Under the pieces are notes generated by a model that did no database searches, was not told the DNA's origin, and saw only the letters and a program-made list of their open reading frames with translations. From Onchocerca volvulus (taxonomy: Eukaryota; Nematoda; Chromadorea; Rhabditida; Onchocercidae): 64,000 nt of DNA. The DNA is taken from assembly GCA_000499405.2 (NCBI GenBank), contig HG738138.1, positions 18,081,753 through 18,145,752 of the forward strand. Reading direction: 5' to 3'. Both the position numbers and the translations under genes were made by a program. Shown piece by piece: positions 37,450 to 50,494 of this stretch (its first letter is position 1; each line of letters begins with the position of its first letter).

Positions 37450-40400
37450 ATGTTTTCGAAAACACGGGGCAGAGCCTTATGGATTGAAGAATTTCTGGAA
37501 GACAACATATATTATCAAGTGAGTTCAATATCATAAATTCAGTTTTTTAAGCTCAAAGATGCTTTGATTTTACAAAATCTCAAAATCAGTGAAATTGATA
37601 AGAAAAATTTGATTGTTGAATGCGGAAGATGTCCAACAATCGAAAAAAGATGTACGTGAAGAATGTCTGATGCTGAACAAATGATTTAATTCATTCGCTA
37701 GTTTGCCTCGCTTCTATGTGATTTCAAACCTGAATTAATTTTTCAAAACAACAGCATTGGAAAGCTGAAATTGGATTGATTAATAGCTGAATATTTAATT
37801 GAAAGTTTTTATTATTTCAAGGATCATCACTTTGCTTCGATAAATTCAAGCATAGAACGGTTAGGGTGTTTAAATTGCAAATCGGAAAGTCATGAAACTG
37901 TTGACTGCATCCTACCTTCACGCTGTGTTTTTAAACGTGGAAATGACAGAAATTCAAGAAAAATGGGTATATTCAACAAATCATTTTTGTCGCAAATCTT
38001 TTTTCTCTAACGATAAAAAGATAGATTGTTGCAACAAGAAAATGATTAGAAATATTTCAAGAAATATTTCGAAAAAAGTTTGAAAAAATTTGAAGCAAAC
38101 AGAGAAAGTATCGCTGAGTATGAGCGATGGCTAGAGCTTCCTTTTAAACAGGCGAATTGAAAAATCAATTTAAGGATTGGGACGGTGTAGTCACTACATT
38201 GCTCTAATTGAGCTAAGTTCGTCTTGTTTGTTGAACTGTAAAAAGGCTTCCGAAACTATGCCAACCTTTTTACATTAGTGTTCAGTTTGAAAATAGGGCA
38301 TAAAAAAAGTTCTTGCTATCATTACTTTACATTTGGCTAACTACACAAATTATGCAAATTAATTAGTTTGTTTACAGTGCTGCTAAGGCTACGCTGTAAT
38401 ACTGTTTCCAATCCGAGCTATATGTTACCCTACGATTATCCCTTGAAAGCGATCATTTTAAATGTAAATCGAAAGGAGAACTGTTTGTATGTAAGACCAC
38501 AAAATCTGGATAAGATATGCATTACACTGGAAAATTTTTTATTCGAAAATAGACACGTAATGTTTTGTCTTGCAGCACCGAATAAGATTAATATTGGTAA
38601 GCAATTCTATTTTTTTTTTTTTGTTTTAAATTTTTAAAGCAAGATTAACATTTTAATTGAAATTTATTTTGATTAGCTTATAAATCCTAGTGATTTTTTT
38701 CTAAATTTTGGTGGTTTTTTCAATTAGTTTCTGAAAGACATTCGTGTAGAATTCTATCGACCTTCTGATCCGCAACATGCTAGAGAATTAAATATCCGGA
38801 ATATAATCCAGAGTAATTTTTAAAGGCGAAGTCTATTTAATACGTCGACAAGGCACTAATATTCTGGCTCGTGGTGTATGTGCTCATATGTATTTTAATT
38901 GGCAAATGGCTACACAATGGCAGGTTGATATTTCTCCTTCGTTTTAGAAATTTTTGGAAATTAACAAATGCATAAATTTATTTCAAAGTGAACAAATTTG
39001 GATTTTGAAATAATAAATTCTGTTAATTGTTTCATTCTTGAGGAGCTTTGCAAAATAGTTTTTAGCATACTGGAATGAGTGATTTTTTTTTTTACGGAGC
39101 CTAGTCCAATTCAGCTTCATTTTTAGAAAGTATTTTCGCGATTCTGTTTTGTATCGATCACTCCATTTAAAATTTTGAGCATATAAAGCATTTCAATTCA
39201 TCATCTTTGTATCCATGTCTCTGTTATATTGTCTTCATTACCGTTGACATTTTAGCACAGGCCAAACACTTTCATCCTTATGCCTTCTCTATAGTTTATT
39301 CCTTGTAACATTCATCGCGAGATTCAATCGTAACAACAGTTCTATTCGAATTTGTAAACGGAAAACAACATATTTGGCCCAAAAGGTTTCCATTTTAAAC
39401 AGCTAAGATTTTTGATTGCAAAGAAAACATTTTTTTTCACTAACAAATCTTCCTTGCTTTTATTAAGGATATAGACTATTTCTTCATAAAAAATTGAGAA
39501 ATGGTCACAGAAGCTTGATTTCTGGCTTATTTTTATTGCTGCATTTTACGATTAATAGCATCTAACACACATTACTTACCTCTGTTTCTTTACTTTTTCC
39601 AGTGTTGTCATTTTCATTTCAAAACCTTGAAATCAATTTTGCAGTATTTTGGATGATCACTTTTGAGTTGTGAAATGCTATTGAATTTTTGACGGATTTT
39701 CATTTGTCACAGCATGCATATTCGTCAAACTCAACTTCCATTCCGAATAATCGTTTATTTAAAGATTTAAATCTTTAAATAATTGATCATGGCTGTCAAA
39801 GATCTTACACATGTCAATTTCGACTATGATAGGTTATTTACAGATAATATGTCCTTCTTCACTTTCCGTCTATAGTAATGACCTAAGAGTCCATAGGAAC
39901 TCATGGTTCAAGTTATCAAACGATCTCGTCAAATCAGTTCTTTGAATTAATTATCAGCAGTGGGGGGATTACTAGTCCTTAAACAACCGATATGTGCTAA
40001 TAACCTCACCCTCGTTCGATTTTGAAATTTTCAGAAAGGTGTTTCGTTATATTTTGAACTATCCTAATTCAGTGATTCTCATACCATCTATTCTGACAGA
40101 ATTTTGGCAGTATGGGAACAGTATCGGATAGATTCAAATAAACAGGAATAACAACAAACTTGAAATCAAAATGCAAATTTGAATTCTCGAAGATGGCGAA
40201 TCATATTTCGTTTAATCTAAATATTGCTTATGCTTTCCGTAGTTCAGTATACTGTGTTTACTATATTTATCTTGCATCCTGTATCTTTTAATAATGTATC
40301 TTGAATTCTCCGGGAAAATTAATGACGGAACAAAATAAAATGATAATCGGTTGAGAGATTAGTTTGCAATGCACCATTTTTCAGATGTATCTAATCGATA

Positions 40401-43400
40401 TTGGACAAACTGAATTCATTGATCAACGATCGATTTATATATTACCTACACAGCTTCACGCAATACCACCAATGGCGGTACCTTTGGTATTGACAGAGTG
40501 TCGTATAGGTTATCAGGGTGCAGTTAGCTGTAATATGGATCACTTCTCGATGTTTAACGTCGGTTCGACATGCCTATTTGTGTTATCATCTTCCTATCAA
40601 GGTAAGTTCATCTTCCATGATTTCTAAAAAGATATCTTTTGAAGATCGTCTACTGCATTACAAGCACCGGTTGAAATTATAAATCAAAAATAAAACGCTA
40701 AAATTATTTCTAGAATAATTCAGAACATTGGGATAAAGATAGGATAAGAAAATAACTCAAAATAAGTTATTAAAGTAAAATAACTACTGTTTCATTAATG
40801 CAAAACTTAAATTGTGATTGTTACTAATTTTTTGTTGATGACAAGTAGTTATTTGAGAATTATCTACATTTGCAAATTTCTGACTTTAGGCCAATCTCTA
40901 TCGTTGTCGAAAGATGGCCATTATCCAAATTTTGCGAATTCCCTGTATCCACCACCTCTTCTGGCTCGAATCTTTTGTGGAACATCACTATATGATGAAA
41001 TATTTTGCAAATGGGTAATGCACTTTTTCATTTGAAAATTCATGATCAAAAGAAACTTTGCAATTGCAAGGCTGATAAAATGGCCTGTCCTTTTATGTAT
41101 CGGATAGATCCAACCTAAATCTGATGATGGCGCTTCGATCATATCAAATAATTAGTTAAAATACCTGCTTTCGAACAATTCAAATTTATAGGTTAACATT
41201 ATCATATCGCAATGAGATAGCAGGAAAATTCAATGTTTAGTATCCACAGTGCGATAAAATATCTAAATCAAATTTTTTGGTTATTTTAACAACATTCTTG
41301 TTCATTATTAACTCATTACATTTCGATTCATATCTCTTGCATAGAAAGATTCAGTTAATTCAATTATCGCTGTCAATTTTGATACTTCATCATCCAATAC
41401 ATATAGTTATCCCATTGATAAAATCATTTTAAGACATTTAAATAGCAAAAACTTCGTTTTTGCATAGTCAGTCGATAAAACAGAATAAAACACTTTTATT
41501 AACTCATTAATCGTACTGATATTTGATAATTTGTACCAGTCACTTAACAACTTCTACCGATCAGATGGTGAAAATTGAGTGATAAGTTACAATTAGTAAA
41601 TTAATAATAAACAAAGATGTTGTTAAATTCAAACTTCAGACGTATTTTTCTTTCTCAGATAAATAATTTTTCTTAAGTAAAATTTATTTTACCGACAACT
41701 TAATAGAAAGGGTTATTTCCAATGATTAACATTAGAAGATATTTCAAAAATCTGCTCATATCTCTTTTCTTTTTTTCGCCCGATCATGTCAAAGATATTC
41801 TGCATTGAATAAAGTCGGAGGCTAACATTTATCATTAATAATCAACTGCTTTGCAGGGTGTACCAGAAGTTACTTCTCTGAATCACTCAGTTTGTCCACC
41901 ATATTGTCCGTCATTGTTTGCATTCAGCGGTTTTACTCTGGAATATCCGCTACCAGTTATATTGACCGTAGAAGTGACCGAAAAGATCAGCCAAGGCCTC
42001 TATTGGCTTCGTGATGTTTCTCTTTGTTCCATCATTAGCAAGGTTTTTTTTCCAGATTTGAAAAAAAAAAAGGAAAAAAAAACGAATATTCTTTAAAAAT
42101 TGAAAAGACTGGCAATTAAATAAGACTCGAAACTAGCGTAAGAGTTTCTGATTTCACGAGATATTTCAATAAATATTCTAGTATTCAAGAATTCTCTCTC
42201 ATTTCAATAAATATCGTAGTATTCAAGAGAATACTATCTATTTTATTAAATCTCCTTGAGTAATTATATGTACTTGAACCGATGTATAAATATTTTAAAA
42301 ATCGAAGTAGATGTATTTATTTAAATTTGTAGTAAATTTTTTTATTATATCCGATTATCCGTTGTCAGTTACTTTCTCAATCCATTGATACGTTGCAACG
42401 TCACCAATGCTTATCAGTGATATTTTAATTTATCTTAATCTTATCTCTCCTAATATTTAACATGAGAATAAAGCAATAATCAGAAAAACTCACGTCTTTC
42501 TTTTATTCTAGTTAATGTTAACAAATTGAAAGTTGAATTTTAAGCAAATAGAACTACCATCTAATGGTTTATGGCCGTATATTGAAGACGGGCGTTCGTT
42601 AGCCTGTATTGCGCATGTTCAACGCCCATTAAGAAAGCAACCCGGTTATTATCGGTTAGTTAAATTTGCAATATTGTAGGTAAAAAAGATCATAAAAAAG
42701 AGAATAATTTAAGTCATGCAATTTTTCTCTAATTCCAAGATTATCATAATAACAGGAATTTGCATTTAAGATTTCGGATTCAAATTGCGAAAGTCCTCCT
42801 CATATGAATTAAGATTTATTTATGGAGTGCTTTCAAAGAGTTTATAAAATCCTTTCATGATGCATCACCTGTTTTATTCAAATCTTTTTATCTTTACAGC
42901 ATTCATTTCACAGGATATATAGAAAATGGAATCTAATACTCTTTTCCTGACTTATCTGCAATTGATTATTTCTGGATTCTTCTATTTTGTAATACTCTAT
43001 ATAGAATTGATTACATTCTCCTTAATTAGTTAACAAATTAATTCGATTGCTTCAGCGCGATTGCTAGCAATTTTGATAATCAGAAAAGCTGTTGTACGAT
43101 ATTTCTGATTGATTATGGCCAGACGATGTATTGCGATGTTCATCATCTGTTCGATCTCTCTGATCAAGTAAGCCTATATTTCCAGAAGTTGCAGGGCACT
43201 GCGAGTAATAAGTGAATTATTTACAAGCGAATTGTTTACTTATATAAGTTAAACAAGTCCTTTTAAATAGCATTATTTTAGCCTCCAGCAATTTTGCATA
43301 TCTTTGCTGCAGCATTTAAATGCATCGTAAATCGAAGAAATGCAGATGAATATGGGATTTATGCTGTAAAGGTGTTATTCTTTTTGATGACACTAATTAA

Positions 43401-46400
43401 TTTTTTGTTAGATGGAATACAAGTGATTATATCGCCTGTATTTCTTTATTTGCAATTACTTTGAAATGCACTGATGCTACTGTCCATAATACTGGAATAG
43501 CTTTGATAATTTTAGCATAGAATAGCTGATCACAACAGATATTGGATAATTAAGCGAAAAAAAAAGTATTAGAATAATTTAGGAAACTTTTGGGGTTTCG
43601 TAACTGAACAGGATATAATTATATAGATCAAAAAAAAAAATACTCTAATGCGGATTATTTTTTGTTGCAATCTCATGATTATCTTAGCAGCCGGTCATAA
43701 GTAAAAAGAAAAACTTAAGATTTCCTGAAATATTGACAGCGGGATGTTATTAATAAAAATGATTTAGAATTGAAAATACACCGACAAGATAATGAACAAT
43801 AATAGCATTCTATAATTGATTGTTGATGATAATTAACTCTAAAATAATTATTTGAAATGACAATTAATTATTTTAGCTCGCGGTAGATGAGCGATATGTT
43901 ATTCAAATAACTGGTAAAGAAGATGAGACGACCTATGTTGCAACTGTTGATATGCATATCCAGGCTGATTTTCAATATCCAAGATCTCCAGACGCATCAA
44001 ATAACATATCAGTTGATAATTCACAGTTCCTAATATCAGGTTATAGCAATGAGATCAATCGAAGTAACGAAATTTTGGATACTAATAATATTGATAATAT
44101 CAACATTACTAATAACAAGAATAATTCAGTGAAAGTTAAAGCAATGTTTCCAGCAGCAATTCATATGCCGATGTTTTACAATCAGTTGGTTTTTTTTCTT
44201 CTTTCTAGTTGAATTTTCAAATTTTTTCTCACCCATATTAGAAGCAATTATTTTTGATATTTGCATAATATATATGTTGGCTTTCATGAGGAACTTGGGA
44301 GTAAAAATTAATACAATTTCAAGGAAAGTAGCTTACATCAGTGTAGTACAATCATACTTTATGTACGACAAAATGCATTTATTACAAAGAAATGTAAAAA
44401 ATATAAGCCGTTCCAGGAAAATTGAAAACAGTCTAAAAGCATTGGACAGAAAGTTTAGTGTGAAATTAGCACAAATATCCGATCGTGTCGATGAATTATT
44501 CAGCATCCTCCGTAACCTACAGGTAAGCGAATCCACTCGCTTGGCTCAACACTTAAATGTTCGTAAAGCAGAATATTATGGATCAATCTCACGTTGAAAT
44601 ATCAAAAACATTCGTGGAAAAAGACGAACTGAACTAACAGTCATAGTGAAGCTTAGTTTTTTTCACTGAGATGAGAAATCTAGGCTCTTGTTGCTGCGGA
44701 GTCAATTGATATAATCATCTATGACTCCACTTTATTTATTTTCATAGCGGAATAAGTTTGTGTAAAAATGATAGTAATTTCAGCTGACCAATGATGCCTC
44801 GAACTTGCTTCCATTGCTGCATGCATATCAATACGATGATGTGCAAGAAGCACCACAGAATGGAACACAAAGTCAAACATCGTCATTTCCTGCTGATGGA
44901 AATGATATGATTTTCTGTGGTACTTATTCGTCATTACTTAGACAGGAAGCTTTGTCAAGGTACTACTCAATAGTTCGTTGAAAAGTTCATTTAAGATATA
45001 ATTTCATCGATATTCTTATGAATTCGTCTTGATGATCAGTGGTAATACTTACGGTTGAAACAGAAAAATGGTACTCATTCTAAAAGTATAAGTTGGGTTA
45101 ATTTAAATTTTGCTATTCTTAGATGCCAAGCAGTTACATATTCCGAGCAGTATATTCAACAACATCAACCAAATATTTTAGCATCAAGCAGGCATTGCTA
45201 TTTCCATGACACTGAAAATCACAGGTACAATCACAGATTTAGAAATCATTCACCTCAGTCTCACCATCAACCCTACATCTATACAAATCATATGAATCAA
45301 CAAGGTTTGTTCCTTTAAACATCTTTTCACCGAATATTCTGGTTGGACAAATAAATTTATTGTTGTAAAAGTTAATGAATCATATTTCATTTCATAGTTT
45401 TGAATCAATGCTAATTGAGTGTATGTATTTCATAGACTGAAATGATATACCATCTTTGATAGGCTGCAATGAGGCTGATCAATTGCTTCTGCAGACAAAT
45501 TGCATTTAATGTATCAGAAAGACTCGGTGGAAAATAGATGAACTGTTTCTAACAGTTTAATAGTTGGTAGATTAAATGAAGTTAACGAAATTTGTAACCC
45601 TTTCTTGACAATAAATATGCGATAGATTATATCAATCACAGGAAGGCATCTATTGCAGAATCATATCGAATGATCTAATTATGAAGTATTTACTACTTCC
45701 TAGTAACATTTTTCATATTTGTTTTAACCTCGTGTTTCTGCAGTAAAACGACATAATATCAATTATATTGAACAATATCATCAGCAACAACGACAACAAG
45801 TACGGGCATCAGGATGCGCAATATGTTCACAACAACACAATGTTGAGAATCAAACTTCAAGATCGTATCGCTTTTGTGGTGCGTACATGGATACTAAGCA
45901 GCATTATTTCACCAGTTCATATTACCTTCCAAATTCAACATCACGCGCGAAGCAACCTTTTACTCACATACCTTCAGATCGTGCCTCGACAACTTCTGTT
46001 AATTCCTCATCGACGATTCATTCGTCATGCAAGGTAACCTCTTCAGTTTCATCCAAGACCATGAAAACTGAATGCATTGTTCATAAAACCGTGCAACAGT
46101 CACTCGAATGAAGGTAATGCTAGTTCTCATAAAATCTATTTATTCATAAAGTTAGTTTGTGATTCGGAGCGCAGAATTTCTTTCAATTTACTTGCATCTC
46201 TTTGAAAATGCGAATCTTTAATCTATACATTCATTTCTTCTTTTTAAATTCGAATCCTGAGGATTTTTTTTAAAACTTTTTTTCAAAATAAAATTTTTGA
46301 CAACTGAAAGATTATAACTTATGCAGAATTCCAATACACCTTCCACCGCGGAAAGCCAATTTTCATCACGGTCCTCCTCTCCTGCCACTAATAAATACAC

Positions 46401-49400
46401 AAATCGAGAATTAGAAGAAAACAAGAAGTTGTATGATAAGAAAACGATTGAGGTCAAGAAAAAAAAAGCAGTTATTGAAGACAAGCTTGCTAAACGATGC
46501 AATAAGCAGATAAAACAAACCGAAAAATTTAAGATTATGAATAATTTTCAAGGTAAATCATAAAAAAAAACAGTTACAACAACTACAACAATTGAAATGC
46601 AGTAGTTATTAGTGCATCCGATAGTTTTTGACTGATCTTTGTTCATTAATCTAATCGTTTGTATCACGAATTTCTTTAATTTGAGTTTAATATTCTGGAA
46701 ATCATATAAAAGAAATACGGATTACTAAGAATTTTGTGATGCATTATAATTTTGTGTGACAGAAGTTGATATCAGTGCAAATAATTCGATCATTTATAAA
46801 ATACGAAAGTAATAAAATATTTAAGATGAACCAAGAGATAAATCGATCGACCATTCGATAAAAATTCTAGGAATTATCCTACTCGAATAAAGTAAAAATT
46901 ATAAATGGCAGCAATGAATCCTTCAAAAATTTATTTTCTTTCTTATCCAGACTTTGAATCTTCGAAGAAAAATGGCGCACAAAGCCAGTTGTTGCCGCCA
47001 CCTTCCGAAAAGTCCGATGAATCTACTAGAACTACGTCATCTTCGGTTGGTCCTTATCATCAACATATGGATCTTTTCATTTATTTTAGTGATGGTAAAA
47101 GTTGTATGCAAGAGGCTTCCTAAGGCTGTTCTAAACCAAGGCTTTTGATCCATCATGATGTTTCAGGCTATTTAGCCAATCTGTCGCGGCACAGTATATT
47201 TCACAATTTATTTGAAACTTTTGGTAGTATATGTTGCATTTCTCACACTTTTTTTTTTAATATTCAACTGCTGTTATTAATAGGTTCTCAGCTTGGATTT
47301 CTTAGTAAATGACACAGTTCTTGACATTTAATTATTGAATAACTAAGATATGTGTGATGGAGATTGCTTCTATATTAATAAAGAAGTATCTCAGTGCAGC
47401 GCACGATGCTATTTTTCAGAAAGACGAACGTGAAGAAATGACAAATCGGAAGTCGAATTCAATGTTTATTCCAACTTCAACTCAGAGTAAATATTAAACA
47501 TTGTTTTGCTTTCTCTTTTCTGAATTTTTTGGAACGATTTAATTAATCTATTCATTTTCAGATTTAATTGTTTCCGCTGCATTCATATTAAGCTCTCCGT
47601 AGTTTTTGGATAATGATGGTTCTAAAAATGATCTTGACAAATCTAGAAAATCATTTCTAGTATTCTTGAACGATTATTCAGTATAGATCCAATGATTAGG
47701 TTAACTTAATTTGAATTAAGTAAGATTTACATTTACCAACATCATACTATATTATTTTAGAAAAGAAAGACGCTCCTACAGCATATTTAAATGTGAACAG
47801 CAAAAAGGGAAAAGATTCTAATAGTGTCGCACTTGATAAAACTTCTAAAGAAGCACGAGATCAAGTAAATTGTCGATGTTCATATTTTATAAATTTTTAT
47901 TTTTTATAGATTCAAATTTGCCTCTAATAATTTCCCATGTCTTTTCCAGAACATACCGGAATCCTGTTGGATTTGTGGAAAAGTTGGTCATCTGACGAGC
48001 TATTGCCAATCGATACCGCCAGATATTTGGCTTTTAGCTAAGGAAATGAAGAAGGCGCAGGTATTTTATAATTGCCTTTTTTTTTAATTCTAAATATTTG
48101 GGGATTCCAAATTTTTCATAAAATGTTGACCATTTCTTATTTGTTTTCAATTTAAATACTTTACGGAAATATCATTGTATGAACTTGTCATTACTTAAAA
48201 TATTCCGAATAAATCCCATCATTCTCCTGTCACTTATCACACTTATCCAAGAGCTTAAATGAATGACGAGATTATACTACAGTCCGCTTCAGAAAGTCAA
48301 CGTGATGTGCGCACGCAGCATTTTTATTTGTTCTGAATGACTGAACAATTCTTTTTGTTCAGTTACTCATTTTCTTTTTCTTTTTTTTTCAAGTGGAGTG
48401 AAAATGCTACATGTGGTACTATCTATTGATAAGCTCCTTATAAGCATCTTAGATAAATCGATTTTTTTGCAGCAAAAGAAAAGAATTGAGAAGCCACGTG
48501 ATGAGAAAGGAAGGGTGCTGTATACGAGTGATGAATCGTCTGACGATGAGCTGGTTTATGGTAGCGATTCTGATGAAAGCGTCAAACAAGTGGTTAGATT
48601 TGAAAAGCGCTTTGCAATGGATCAATTTTATTAATTGAATGAATTTTTCACACGAATATTTACAGTTTAATAAGGTAGTAAAATTTTTACATAAAATTAA
48701 ATAATTTCATATTTTTGAAGTGGCAAGTGAATTTTCGAAGAATTCATGATGAATTTGACTAAGTTTCTAATGTTATTAACAAATTTTCATCAGTATTATC
48801 AAAGACAGAACAAATGAAGACACAGTATTCTGTTGTTTTAGTATCCATATAATATGCCCTATTGCAATATGGAAATACTTTTGCTTTATTCGAAATAAGA
48901 ACTATGGCTGAAACTAAATATCCATAGCAGAGGGTCAAACTATTAGAGAAGGAGATCGACAGTTTCAGTATAAGTCAAGTTCTGCAAATTTCTTTTTAAA
49001 ATTTAGGCGGAAAATAGCTCAAGTCTGGATTATGATATTAAATTGATATCGGACGATGATGAGAAAGACGAGCTTGCAGTTACATTAAAATATAAGGTAC
49101 TTTAAACACTAGCTTCTCTGAAGTCTAGCATACTACAGCTATATAAAGTTATTCTGAAAAAAATTCAAAATTTAAAATTTTATTAAGTTTGGAAATTCAA
49201 TTCAATTTTGAATATTAGCGAATAGTTTCTAATATATTTCTAATTAGTATTTTCATGTGGTTGTCAAAAAAATTAGTGTAATGAAAGGAATAATCTTCAG
49301 GCTTATTTTGCTCATATAAATATGGAATTTGGACATAAATATGCAGTTGCACGATCAGACGATGATATATCATACTCATTATGGCCATTATTCTTTGTGC

Positions 49401-50494
49401 AAATACAGTCAGATGAATGTCAACGAATATTGGAGACACATTTGGATTCGTTGATTGCCAATACTCCTCTTTCTAATACGGAAATGGTAATGGAAGTATT
49501 TTGCTTGAATGAACTGCTTGGGACATCTGATGGCACGGCTTGTATCATTCTGTAGAAAGCATGAGGAGAAGTGAAATTAATTGAGAGGTTTTGCAGCTAC
49601 TTATTAAGACTAAATCTTTTCATGACTTATCATCGAAGGAATTTTTGAGTTTAATATTGTACCGTTTCAATATTTCCAATATTTAACATGATTAACATAT
49701 TTACCGGACAAAAAATGACTACTTGTTGCTTACGTCAGCGAGAGCGAAATATACCCGAGTAAACTACTCACTGTAAATTAATCAAGTTTTTTCCTTCTCA
49801 TACTCATCAATTTTTCACATAGGTCATTGGCACCTTGTGTATTGCATATTGCGAACGTTTCGATGCCAAATTTCGGGCAGTAATAACAACAATTTGTTCA
49901 AATGTTGTTGAAGTATTTTACATTGATTATGGTAATTACGAATGGGTTGAACATAATATGCTATGGTCAATTGCTGACCAGGTATTTATCATTTTTTCGA
50001 ATCAAATAACAGTGCTTTCTTTTGTCAATATATTCCGTTGATAGATTCAAATTTTTAAACTTTTACTTCCTCAAATCAAATGGTTGGTTTCAATCAAGAA
50101 ATAAATCAATATTTTAAAATCTTAAAAGTTCGAAATCATTGATGGTTCAAGCAGTGAATTAAACATATTATAAAATACCTTAGAATAATGTTATTAGGTT
50201 CGTACTGCTTATAAATATTTAAACAAAACGTTAAAAAAAAAGGCAAATTTGAGAATTTTTCAGTTTTCGAAATTTTAGGATAAAACAACAACACTTCAGC
50301 CAGGAATGGCCATCCCATGTATTCTAAATGCTTATGATCAAGAAAAAATAACTTCTCGTTTGTTATGGAGCGATGTTGTTAAAATGAAATTAGCAGTCAG
50401 TTGCGGTCGATGGGGTTTCTATCTCAGGTTCCAGAAGCAACGTCCGGATGGTATATACGTTGTGGAAGTTGATGAGGGAGTGAGAATGGACTGA
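37450..50494 (+). CDS. Multi-Tudor, double CCHC zinc-knuckle protein
   Basis: 26 exons: 37450-37518, 37552-37651, 37865-37966, 38378-38596, 38738-38923, 40385-40601, 40890-41014, 41857-42042, 42545-42654, 43056-43167, 43282-43371, 43877-44184, 44324-44522, 44784-44959, 45123-45304, 45744-46033, 46327-46552, 46951-47045, 47420-47486, 47761-47864, 47950-48060, 48473-48592, 49007-49096, 49301-49486, 49823-49981, 50279-50494. With one base dropped in exon 5 the model gives 1347 residues. Zinc knuckle 1 (CLNCKSESHETVDC) is at about 58-71 and zinc knuckle 2 (CWICGKVGHLTSYC) at about 1060-1073. Tudor cores: MYLIDIGQTEFID (about 226-238), CCTIFLIDYGQTMY (about 450-463) and GTLCIAYCERFDAKFRA...VFYIDYGNYEW (about 1226-1263). 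Between are a coiled-coil-like segment (about 620-674), a Gln/His/Ser-rich stretch and a Lys/Asp-rich stretch. Tudor folds bind methylated arginine or lysine, and such proteins often scaffold germ granules and small-RNA pathways; that role is inferred. Exons 3, 13 and 18 rely on weaker splice sites. Confidence 0.85.

Noticed and set aside
46034..46111. Read-through of Tudor gene exon 16 to a stop at 46111
   Set aside because: A donor at 46034 joins in phase to 46327, and the following exons continue in phase through the second zinc knuckle and last Tudor domain. An alternative short isoform remains possible.
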